64,000 bases of DNA. Source: Lachnospiraceae bacterium. GTDB lineage: Bacteria; Bacillota; Clostridia; Lachnospirales; Lachnospiraceae. The stretch spans positions 82,053 through 146,052 of the forward strand of contig JAUNAJ010000005.1 in NCBI GenBank assembly GCA_030527645.1, in the 5' to 3' direction. A program made the position numbers and the translations under genes. The notes below the pieces were generated by a model. That model saw only the letters and a list, made by a program, of their open reading frames with translations. It ran no database searches and was not told the DNA's origin. Within the stretch, counting starts at the first letter, position 1; every line of letters begins with the position of its first letter. Below are positions 47,415 to 54,522 of this stretch, in pieces.

Positions 47415-47654
47415 TCAATCCGCAACAATATAGGGCTTGAGAGAGGCAAGGGCTTCTTCCAGCTCTTTTCCGTCAGCATGGATGTTCAGATCAATGTTGT
47501 TGGACAGGTCCAGACTGAAGATTCCCATGATGGATTTGGCATCGATCACATATCTGCCGGACACAAGATCGAAATCAAAATCAAATTTTGAAATATCATT
47601 TACAAATGATTTTACTTTATCAATAGAATTCAGAGAGATTTTTACGGACTGCAT
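47415..47654 (-). CDS. HPr-like protein without the PTS histidine
   Basis: 79 residues with the HPr fold pattern. The segment 'VIDAKSIMGIFSLDLS' (Ser41) matches the HPr region around Ser46, the site phosphorylated by HPr kinase. The active-site loop of HPr (GLHARPA, His15) is missing: the aligned stretch reads 'NSIDKVKSF', with Ser/Asp in place of histidine. It therefore cannot carry phosphate from Enzyme I, much like B. subtilis Crh. AGGAGG lies before the ATG on the minus strand. It is monocistronic, between thiI and mtaB. A regulatory role with CcpA-like factors is inference; hprK is 34 kb away in the window. Confidence 0.85.
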   Translation of the reverse strand: MQSVKISLNSIDKVKSFVNDISKFDFDFDLVSGRYVIDAKSIMGIFSLDLSNNIDLNIHADGKELEEALASLKPYIVAD

Positions 47655-47815
47655 ATACTATATTCCTCCTGTATCATATGGATTTGGTATCGGGTATTGA
47701 CAGCAGCAGATCTGCATGTATGTGCTGCAGCGGTGCATCCGCGCAGGAATGCAGATTGCTGTTACTAATTCTATTCCCGCCGTCTGTAAAAGTCAAGTAG
47801 TAAGGAGAGTGTTTC

Positions 47816-49168
47816 ATGAGGCGCAAAGCTGCGTTACATAATCTCGGGTGCAAGGTAAATTCCTATGAGCTGGAATCCATGCAGCAGATGCTGGAGAAGG
47901 CCGGGTACGAGATCGTCCCCTTTGAACCTGGAGCAGACCTGTATCTGATCAATACCTGTACAGTTACAAATATAGCAGATAGAAAATCGAGACAGATGCT
48001 GCACAAAGCAAAAAAAATGAATCCATCTGCTCTTGTAGTGGCAACGGGCTGCTATGCGCAGGCGAAGGGGAAGGAACTGGAAAAGGACGAGGCCATCGAT
48101 CTGGTGATCGGCAACAACAGAAAGCAGGATCTGGTGGAAATTCTGGAGGCAGAGTGGAAGCGGGAGAGCAATACAGCGGATCCTGAAGCAGGGACAGACA
48201 TGCTTCAGGAGACGGTGATCGATATTTCCGGCGCAAGGGAATACGAAGAACTGCAGATCGACCGCACTGAGGAGCATACCAGAGCCTTTATCAAGGTGCA
48301 GGACGGCTGCAATCAGTTCTGCAGCTACTGTATCATTCCCTATGCAAGAGGGAGGGTCCGCAGCAGAAGATCGGAGGACGTGCTTCGGGAGGTGGAGCGG
48401 CTTGCTGCATCCGGCTGCAAGGAAGTGGTCCTGACAGGGATCCACCTGAGTTCCTATGGTGTGGATCTGGAGGGAGAGGAAAATCTTCTGTCTCTGATCC
48501 GCCTTGTGCATAAAGTTGAAGGAATCTGCAGGATCCGTCTTGGATCTCTGGAACCGAGAATTATTACAGAGGATTTTGTGGATGCCCTTGTTTCGCTTCC
48601 GAAGGTCTGCAGACATTTTCATCTTTCCCTGCAGAGCGGCTGCGATAAGACTTTAAAGGCTATGAACCGCCGCTATTCAGCCGATGAGTACAGAGAGAGC
48701 TGCAGGCTGCTGAGAAGCCGTATGGAGGATCCGGCGCTGACCACAGACGTGATCACAGGCTTTCCGGGAGAGACGGAGGAGGACTTTGCGCAGTCTGCTG
48801 CCTTTGTGGATGAGATCAATTTCTTCGAGACGCATATTTTCCCTTATTCAAGAAGAGAGGGAACAAAAGCCGCATCGGCTCCGGACCAGCTGCCTGAGGC
48901 AGTAAAGAAGGACCGTCTTCATGTGCTGGAGAAAATCGACAGCAGGAAGCGTCTGGAGTATCTGACCCGTGCAGTGGGCAGTGTGCAGGAGGTGCTCTTT
49001 GAGGAGAAGGTAAAGAAAGAAGGGGGCCTGTACTGGAGCGGCTATACGATGGAGTACAGAAGGGTGTTTGTCCTCTCTGAGGAAAATCTGGAAAACACGA
49101 TCCGCCCGGTGCAGATTACGGGGCTTCTTGGCGGCGAGGGACTTACCGGCGAAATCCCGGAGGCCTGA
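47816..49168 (+). CDS. mtaB: tRNA t6A37 methylthiotransferase MtaB
   Basis: Radical-SAM enzyme converting t6A37 to ms2t6A37 in ANN-decoding tRNAs. 450 residues. The MTTase domain has Cys in 'ALHNLGCKVN' (~6-15, the wording typical of MtaB), 'INTCTVTN' (~45-52) and 'ATGCYAQ' (~75-81), which hold the auxiliary cluster. The radical-SAM cluster is 'CNQFCSYCIIPYARGR' (~166-181). A C-terminal TRAM domain follows (~385-450). It depends on t6A made by the TsaB/TsaE system encoded at 18.2-19.3 kb. AAGGAGAG precedes the ATG. Confidence 0.95.
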   Translation: MRRKAALHNLGCKVNSYELESMQQMLEKAGYEIVPFEPGADLYLINTCTVTNIADRKSRQMLHKAKKMNPSALVVATGCYAQAKGKELEKDEAIDLVIGNNRKQDLVEILEAEWKRESNTADPEAGTDMLQETVIDISGAREYEELQIDRTEEHTRAFIKVQDGCNQFCSYCIIPYARGRVRSRRSEDVLREVERLAASGCKEVVLTGIHLSSYGVDLEGEENLLSLIRLVHKVEGICRIRLGSLEPRIITEDFVDALVSLPKVCRHFHLSLQSGCDKTLKAMNRRYSADEYRESCRLLRSRMEDPALTTDVITGFPGETEEDFAQSAAFVDEINFFETHIFPYSRREGTKAASAPDQLPEAVKKDRLHVLEKIDSRKRLEYLTRAVGSVQEVLFEEKVKKEGGLYWSGYTMEYRRVFVLSEENLENTIRPVQITGLLGGEGLTGEIPEA

Positions 49169-49171
49169 GAC

Positions 49172-49200
49172 TTGCTATTTTATGCATTCTATATTAGAAT
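49172..49200 (+). promoter_or_regulatory. Promoter for ireB
   Basis: -35 TTGCTA (49172-49177), 17-bp spacer, -10 TAGAAT (49195-49200). Confidence 0.55.
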
Positions 49201-49235
49201 AGGTCTTGAAATTTATTTTAAAGGACGTGAGAGAT

Positions 49236-49511
49236 ATGGCAGATCTTAGCAATACTCAATATTTTAAAGTTACTATTGCCCCTGAAGTGTCCGTGAAGGA
49301 AGTACTGGATCTTGTATACCATGCCATGGAAGAGAAGGGGTACAATCCTGTCAATCAGATCGTGGGATATATCATGTCAGGTGATCCGACCTATATCACC
49401 AGCCATAATGGTGCCCGCAGCATGATCATGAAGGTTGAGCGCGATGAACTGGTGGAGGAGCTTCTGAAGGAGTATATCCATCACGAGGCATGGATGTGCG
49501 GAAGAGAGTAA
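49236..49511 (+). CDS. ireB: IreB family regulatory protein (UPF0297)
   Basis: Small phosphoprotein; in Enterococcus it is a target of the PASTA kinase IreK and tempers cephalosporin resistance. 91 residues from ATG 49236. The frame continues upstream to 49206 but GTGAGAG sits just before 49236. 'NTQYFKVTIAPEVSVKEVLD' (split ~6-26), 'NPVNQIVGYIMSGDPTYITS' (~37-56) and 'NGARSMIMKVERDELVEELL' (~58-77) are near-invariant in the family. In B. subtilis and most Clostridia ruvX (yqgF) follows; here it does not. Confidence 0.94.
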   Translation: MADLSNTQYFKVTIAPEVSVKEVLDLVYHAMEEKGYNPVNQIVGYIMSGDPTYITSHNGARSMIMKVERDELVEELLKEYIHHEAWMCGRE

Positions 49512-49565
49512 CACACGTTTGATTGCAGGAGTAAGTCTCCTCTGAATATAGGATGATGGACAGAA

Positions 49566-49620
49566 GATCCGTGCGTAGATTTCCCGAGAGACCCTGAGAA
49601 GGGTGGAAAACGTACGGGTC
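49566..49620 (+). ncRNA. Candidate structured RNA between ireB and the DUF1292 gene
   Basis: Three stacked stems: 49566-49576 with 49610-49620 (11 bp, two G-U), 49580-49584 with 49605-49609 (5 bp), and 49591-49594 with 49601-49604 around loop TGAGAA. Purine-rich one-sided bulges AGA and CGAGAG separate them. No T run follows, so it is not a simple terminator. A smaller hairpin AGGAG-TAAGT-CTCCT lies at ~49527-49541. I recognise no known RNA class. Confidence 0.5.
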
Positions 49621-49667
49621 TTGTAGTTGTGATATCACTATGTTTTCTAAAGAAAAGGATGATCGAA

Positions 49668-49928
49668 ATGGAACAGAAGATTTATTTAGAAGCAGAAGAC
49701 GGAGAAACACTGGAATTTTATGTAGAAGAGGAAACAAGGATCAACGGAACGTCCTACCTGTTGGTCTCTGATTCGGATGATGATGAAGCAAATGCCTATA
49801 TTATGAAGGATCTGTCTGCGGATGGTGATGAGGTAGCTGCATACGAAATGGTGGAGGATGAGGTCGAACTGGATGCTGTCTTCCGGGTGTTTCAGCAGAT
49901 GCTGGAGGATGTGGACCTTCGTTCATAA
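49668..49928 (+). CDS. DUF1292 family protein
   Basis: 86 residues from ATG 49668 (AAAGGATGATC upstream), equivalent in position to B. subtilis YrzB. Strongly acidic, opening 'MEQKIYLEAEDGETLEFYVE' and containing 'TRINGTSYLLVSDSDDDEANAYIMKD' across ~24-49, as in the family. Function unknown. In other Firmicutes it is the third gene after ireB and ruvX; here it directly follows ireB after a 156-base gap. Confidence 0.9.
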   Translation: MEQKIYLEAEDGETLEFYVEEETRINGTSYLLVSDSDDDEANAYIMKDLSADGDEVAAYEMVEDEVELDAVFRVFQQMLEDVDLRS

Positions 49929-49967
49929 GGGCTTTGCACGTACGGAAATTTATTACGGAGGTGCTTT

Positions 49968-51632
49968 TTGAAACTTAAAGAATCGAATAAACTGCGGATC
50001 ATTCCGCTGGGCGGTCTTGAGCAGATCGGAATGAATATTACTGCCTTTGAGTATGAGGACAGTATTATTGTTGTGGACTGCGGTCTGGCCTTCCCGGAAG
50101 AAGAGATGCTTGGAATTGATCTGTGTATTCCTGATATTACTTATCTCAAGGAGAATGAGGATAAGGTGAAGGGATTTGTGATCACTCACGGACATGAGGA
50201 TCATATCGGCGCTCTGCCCTATATTTTAAAGGATCTGAACGTTCCGGTGTATGCAACAAAGCTGACCATCGGCCTGATCGAGAATAAGCTTGCAGAGCAT
50301 GGACTTCTTCGGTCGACAAGAAGAAAGACCATCAAATTCGGACAGTCCATCAATCTGGGACAGTTTCGGATCGAATTCATCAAAACAAATCACAGTATCC
50401 AGGATGCAGCAGCCCTTGCGATCTATTCGCCTGCAGGCATTGTTGTACACACCGGAGATTTCAAAGTGGATTATACACCGGTCGTAGGCGATGCCATCGA
50501 CCTGCAGAGATTTGCAGAGATCGGAAAAAAGGGTGTCCTGGCTCTGATGTGTGACAGTACCAATGCTGAAAGAAAGGGCTTCACCATGTCCGAGAGGACT
50601 GTGGGAAAGGCCTTTGACAACATATTTAACGAGCATAAGAATACACGAATCATTATCGCTACGTTTGCATCGAATGTGGATCGTGTACAGCAGATCATCA
50701 ATGCCGCCCACAATCACGGACGAAAGGTGGTGGTGCAGGGCAGAAGTATGGTGAATGTCATTACTACTGCTCAGAAGCTGGGCTATCTGAATATTCCGGA
50801 TCATACTCTGATCGACATCGATGAGATGAAGAATTACCCGGACGAGAAGATGACTCTTGTTACTACGGGAAGTCAGGGAGAGTCCATGGCAGCTCTGTCT
50901 CGAATGGCGTCTAATCTTCACAGAAAGGTCTCCATTCATCCCGGCGATACCATTATCTTCAGCTCCAACCCGATTCCGGGCAATGAAAAGGCCGTTTCGA
51001 AGGTGATCAATGAGCTGTCTGCCAAGGGAGCCACCGTGATCTTCTCGGATGTTCATGTATCCGGACATGCCTGTCAGGAGGAGATCAAGCTGATCTATAC
51101 GCTGGTGCAGCCAAAGTATGCCATTCCGGTGCATGGTGAGTACCGTCATCTGAAGGCACAGGCGGGCATTGCTGCCGAGCTGGGAATTCCTAAGGAAAAC
51201 ATCCGTATTCTCCGATCCGGAGAAGTGCTGGAGATCAACGAAGCATCCGCTGAGGTTACCGGAAAAGTACCGGCAGGTGCGATCATGGTTGACGGCCTTG
51301 GTGTAGGCGATGTTGGAAATATTGTGCTGAGAGATCGTCAGCATCTTTCTGAGGACGGCATTATTGTAGTAGTGCTGACGCTGGACAGATACAGCAATCA
51401 GCTGCTTGCAGGGCCGGATCTTGTATCAAGAGGATTTGTCTATGTGAGGGAATCCGAGGATCTGATGGAGGAGGCAAGAGTCCTTCTTCAGGAGACTGTG
51501 GAGGAATGCATTGGATTTAAATCCTGTGACTGGAACAGAATCAAAAGTGCAGTAAAGGAAACTCTGGGAAGCTATGTCTGGAAGAAGACACAGAGAAGAC
51601 CTATGATCCTGCCGATCATCATGGAGGCGTAA
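49968..51632 (+). CDS. rnj: Ribonuclease J
   Basis: Beta-CASP metallo-beta-lactamase nuclease with 5'-3' exo- and endonuclease activity, central to Firmicute mRNA decay. 554 residues from TTG 49968 (CGGAGGTG upstream). Zinc motif 'VITHGHEDHIGALPYIL' (~71-87), 'HSIQDAAALAIYSPAG' (~143), 'MCDSTNAERKGFT' (~194), beta-CASP 'ATFASNVDRVQQII' (~231), 'VTTGSQGESMAALSRMA' (~300) and 'FSDVHVSGHACQEE' (~361). The C-terminal domain is present. It starts 39 bases after the DUF1292 gene. Confidence 0.96.
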   Translation: MKLKESNKLRIIPLGGLEQIGMNITAFEYEDSIIVVDCGLAFPEEEMLGIDLCIPDITYLKENEDKVKGFVITHGHEDHIGALPYILKDLNVPVYATKLTIGLIENKLAEHGLLRSTRRKTIKFGQSINLGQFRIEFIKTNHSIQDAAALAIYSPAGIVVHTGDFKVDYTPVVGDAIDLQRFAEIGKKGVLALMCDSTNAERKGFTMSERTVGKAFDNIFNEHKNTRIIIATFASNVDRVQQIINAAHNHGRKVVVQGRSMVNVITTAQKLGYLNIPDHTLIDIDEMKNYPDEKMTLVTTGSQGESMAALSRMASNLHRKVSIHPGDTIIFSSNPIPGNEKAVSKVINELSAKGATVIFSDVHVSGHACQEEIKLIYTLVQPKYAIPVHGEYRHLKAQAGIAAELGIPKENIRILRSGEVLEINEASAEVTGKVPAGAIMVDGLGVGDVGNIVLRDRQHLSEDGIIVVVLTLDRYSNQLLAGPDLVSRGFVYVRESEDLMEEARVLLQETVEECIGFKSCDWNRIKSAVKETLGSYVWKKTQRRPMILPIIMEA

Positions 51633-51637
51633 CAACA

Positions 51638-51967
51638 GTGCATACGGAAGTACGGGAAGGCGCAGAGCTTCTGGCGGAGATTATGAGGGCTGATCCTGAT
51701 TACAGAACGTTCCTGGAACTATCGGAAAAGCTGGAGCAGGATCCTGCACTTGCTGAGCGGGTGCATGCATTTCGAAAACGGAATTATGAACTTCAGAATT
51801 CTTCACAGGATCCGGAACAGGAGATGTGGAATCTGAATGCAGAGTATCTGGAACTGCTGCGGGAGCCGCTTGTCAGCGCCTATTTTGAAGCAGAGGCGGG
51901 TGTCTGCCGGATGCTGCAGGAGATCCAGCGTGTGATCACCTCTGAGATTCAGTTTCCCGAACTTTAA
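51638..51967 (+). CDS. YlbF/YmcA family protein
   Basis: 109 residues, all-helical, GTG start five bases after the rnj stop. 'AELLAEIMRADPDYRTFLEL' (~9-28) and 'DPALAERVHAFRKRNYELQN' (~35-54) match the Com_YlbF family. In B. subtilis YlbF and YmcA form the Y-complex (with YaaT) that directs RNase Y cleavage, and placement straight after RNase J supports a role in RNA processing, though that is inference. Confidence 0.87.
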   Translation: MHTEVREGAELLAEIMRADPDYRTFLELSEKLEQDPALAERVHAFRKRNYELQNSSQDPEQEMWNLNAEYLELLREPLVSAYFEAEAGVCRMLQEIQRVITSEIQFPEL

Positions 51968-52041
51968 TGCATACGGATCAGGGAATGCAGGAGACGGCAT
52001 GAAGGGATCCGACCTGAGAAACGGATCGGAAAGGAGGCACT

Positions 52042-52443
52042 GTGCGGGAGAAAAAGAATGATGTAGGATATCGCATGGCGCTGGAAGGTTTTCAAAGCAT
52101 GATACATATCCTGGTCTATATCCTGATCGTGGTCCTGTTGATCCTCCTGGGGAAACGGGCCTATACCATCGGGTATCAGGTGGTGAATACAGATCCTGTT
52201 GCTGAGGAAAACGGTGTAGATGTCACGGTGACCATTACCGATGACATGTCTGTAATGGAAATTGGCAGGCTGCTGGACGATTGGGGACTGATTGATGAGG
52301 AACCTGTCAGTTTTGCTATTCAGGAGGCTCTGTCTGAGTATCATGACAGACTTCTTCCCGGAACCTATGTGCTGAATACCGGCATGTCAGTGGATGAGAT
52401 GCTTCAGACCATGTCGGCATCCGAAACGGAAGACCAGGAGTAA
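52042..52443 (+). CDS. Shortened MltG-like protein without catalytic domain
   Basis: 133 residues from GTG 52042 (AAAGGAGG upstream). A basic N-terminus, one membrane span (~24-44, 'ILVYILIVVLLILLGKRA'), then an extracytoplasmic LysM-like segment 'VTVTITDDMSVMEIGRLLDD' (split ~60-80) and 'LLPGTYVLNTGMSVDEMLQT' (~105-124). These match the N-terminal part of endolytic transglycosylase MltG, but the ~200-residue YceG catalytic domain with its essential Glu is missing. It is 5 bases before trmR, the same neighbour as full-length MltG (YrrL) in B. subtilis, so it is the positional equivalent. Confidence 0.8.
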   Translation: MREKKNDVGYRMALEGFQSMIHILVYILIVVLLILLGKRAYTIGYQVVNTDPVAEENGVDVTVTITDDMSVMEIGRLLDDWGLIDEEPVSFAIQEALSEYHDRLLPGTYVLNTGMSVDEMLQTMSASETEDQE

Positions 52444-52448
52444 CAACC

Positions 52449-53117
52449 ATGATCGTCGATGAGCGAATGACAACATATATAAATTCTCTGGACAGGGGGC
52501 ATACCCCCTTTCTGGAGAAGCTGTATCAGGAAGCCAGGGACACAGACGTCCCCATCATCCGCAGGGAGATGCAGAGCTTCCTGAAAGTTTTTTTGAAGAT
52601 CCACCGGCCGGTCAGTATTCTGGAGGTGGGTGCAGCCATTGGATTTTCTTCTATATTTATGGCTGAATACGGGACGGACGATGCACAGATCACTACCATT
52701 GAGAATTATGATAAAAGAATTCCCATTGCCAGAGAAAATATCCGTAAGGCTGGTTTTGAGAAGAAGATCCGGCTGATCGAAGGGGATGCTCAGGATGTAT
52801 TGAAGAACCTGGAGGGAACCTATGATCTGATCTTCATGGATGCGGCAAAGGGACAGTACATCCATTTTCTTCCGGATATTCTGCGGCTGATGCATCCGGG
52901 CAGCGTGCTGATCTCGGACAATGTGCTGCAGGACGGAGATCTGATCGAATCGCATTTTCTGATCGAGAGAAGAAACAGGACGATCTATAAACGGATGAGA
53001 GAATATCTCTATGAGCTGAAGCATCATCCGTTGCTGGAGACATCCATTGTACCGCTGGGGGACGGAATCACCATCAGCGTGAAACGGGATCCCATGGAAA
53101 TAGAAGGAGAACAGTAA
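52449..53117 (+). CDS. trmR: tRNA 5-hydroxyuridine methyltransferase TrmR
   Basis: SAM-dependent O-methyltransferase of the class long labelled catechol/caffeoyl-CoA methyltransferase; the B. subtilis homologue TrmR (YrrM) methylates ho5U34 to mo5U34 in tRNA. 222 residues. 'ILEVGAAIGFSSIFMAEYG' (~57-75) binds SAM, 'LIFMDAAKGQYIHFLPDIL' (~129-147) carries the metal Asp, and 'LISDNVLQDGDLIE' (~155) the rest of the metal site. It sits 3 bases before the U32 gene, which supports the tRNA role. Confidence 0.88.
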   Translation: MIVDERMTTYINSLDRGHTPFLEKLYQEARDTDVPIIRREMQSFLKVFLKIHRPVSILEVGAAIGFSSIFMAEYGTDDAQITTIENYDKRIPIARENIRKAGFEKKIRLIEGDAQDVLKNLEGTYDLIFMDAAKGQYIHFLPDILRLMHPGSVLISDNVLQDGDLIESHFLIERRNRTIYKRMREYLYELKHHPLLETSIVPLGDGITISVKRDPMEIEGEQ

Positions 53118-53119
53118 GC

Positions 53120-54358
53120 ATGAGAAACAGTCGATTGCCGGAGCTGCTGGTTCCTGCCAGCAGTCTGGAGGTATTAAAGGTGGCCGTGAATTTCGGCGCC
53201 GATGCGGTATTTATCGGCGGAGAAGTTTTTGGACTCAGAGCTAAGGCGAAAAATTTTTCCCCGGAGGAAATGGCGGAGGGGATCCGCTTTGCTCATGAGC
53301 ATGGAGTAAAGGTTCATGTTACAGTGAATATTCTTGCACATAACAGTGATCTGGAGGGTGTAAGAGTTTATCTCAGAGAATTGAGAGAAATGAAGCCGGA
53401 TGCGCTGATCATAGCAGATCCCGGAGTTTTTCAGATCGCTAAAGAGGAATGCCCTGAGATCGAGCGCCATATCAGCACCCAGGCCAATAACACGAATTAT
53501 GCAACCTGTAATTTCTGGCATCAGCTGGGAGCTTCCCGGATCGTTACGGCGCGGGAGCTTTCTCTGAAGGAGATCCGGGAGCTGAGGGAACATATTCCTG
53601 ATGATCTGGAGCTGGAAACCTTTATACACGGTGCGATGTGCATCTCCTATTCAGGCCGCTGCCTGCTGTCCAATTATCTGGTTGGAAGGGATGCGAATCA
53701 GGGAGCCTGCACCCATCCCTGCCGCTGGAAATATTCTGTTGTAGAAGAAACAAGACCGGGAGAATACTTCCCTGTTTACGAGAATGAGAGGGGCACCTAT
53801 ATCTTTAATTCCAAGGATCTCTGTATGATCGAGCATATTCCGGATCTTGTAGAGGCGGGAATTGACAGTCTCAAGATCGAAGGACGAATGAAGACAGCCC
53901 TCTATGTTGCTACTGTTGCCCGTACCTATCGGAAAGCGCTGGATGATTATGCAAAGGATCCGGCTCTGTATCTGCAGAATATGTCCTGGTATCAGGATCA
54001 GATATCCAACTGCACCTACCGGCAGTTCACCACCGGCTTCTTTTACGGAAAGCCCGGAGCCGAGGAGCAGATCTATGACAGCAATACCTATATCCAGGAG
54101 TATGTATATCTGGGTACTGTTTCCGGCAGAGATGAAAAGGGCTATGCTGTTGTAGAACAGAAAAACAAGTTCTGTGTGGGAGACGTGATCGAGATCATGA
54201 AGCCGGATGGAAGCAATCCTGCGGCACTGGTACGAGGTATTTACGATGCGGATGGCAATGCCCAGGAAAGTGCACCCCATTCCCGTCAGGAGCTTCACCT
54301 GGATCTGGAGGGAGAGACAGAGCTGTATGATATCCTGCGGGTGAAGGCAAAGGCTTGA
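53120..54358 (+). CDS. U32 family protein, likely tRNA hydroxylation protein TrhP
   Basis: 412 residues of the peptidase U32 family. Homologues TrhP/YrrN-YrrO use an iron-sulfur cluster and prephenate to hydroxylate U34 of tRNA. Four cysteines fit the cluster: C174 and C181 in 'AMCISYSGRC', C197 and C201 in 'GACTHPC'. Also seen: 'PELLVPASSLEVLKVAVNFG' (~7-26), 'ADAVFIGG' and 'HISTQANNTNYAT' (~119-131). It directly follows trmR, whose substrate it would produce. B. subtilis has two such genes in tandem here; this window has one. A peptidase role is less likely given the context. Confidence 0.88.
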   Translation: MRNSRLPELLVPASSLEVLKVAVNFGADAVFIGGEVFGLRAKAKNFSPEEMAEGIRFAHEHGVKVHVTVNILAHNSDLEGVRVYLRELREMKPDALIIADPGVFQIAKEECPEIERHISTQANNTNYATCNFWHQLGASRIVTARELSLKEIRELREHIPDDLELETFIHGAMCISYSGRCLLSNYLVGRDANQGACTHPCRWKYSVVEETRPGEYFPVYENERGTYIFNSKDLCMIEHIPDLVEAGIDSLKIEGRMKTALYVATVARTYRKALDDYAKDPALYLQNMSWYQDQISNCTYRQFTTGFFYGKPGAEEQIYDSNTYIQEYVYLGTVSGRDEKGYAVVEQKNKFCVGDVIEIMKPDGSNPAALVRGIYDADGNAQESAPHSRQELHLDLEGETELYDILRVKAKA

Positions 54359-54391
54359 ATTGATGGAAGCTATATGCAATAATCAGAGTAT

Positions 54392-54441
54392 CTGATGAGA
54401 AGACACCCGTCTGTTTCGGCAGACGGGTGTTTTCTCATCAG
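54392..54441 (+). terminator. Terminator after the U32 gene
   Basis: 22-bp stem 54392-54413 with 54420-54441 (one mismatch), loop TTTCGG, T4 within the descending arm. Confidence 0.88.
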
Positions 54442-54522
54442 CAGATAAGATTCGCCATCGAGTCTTATACCTTACGATTGAAGGCTGCGGAAAGTGCTCC
54501 GGGAAGAGAGAGAAGGAGGACT

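Noticed and set aside
52042..52443. The short MltG explained as a frameshift or sequencing error
   Set aside because: trmR begins five bases after its stop, so there is no room for a lost catalytic domain in another frame.
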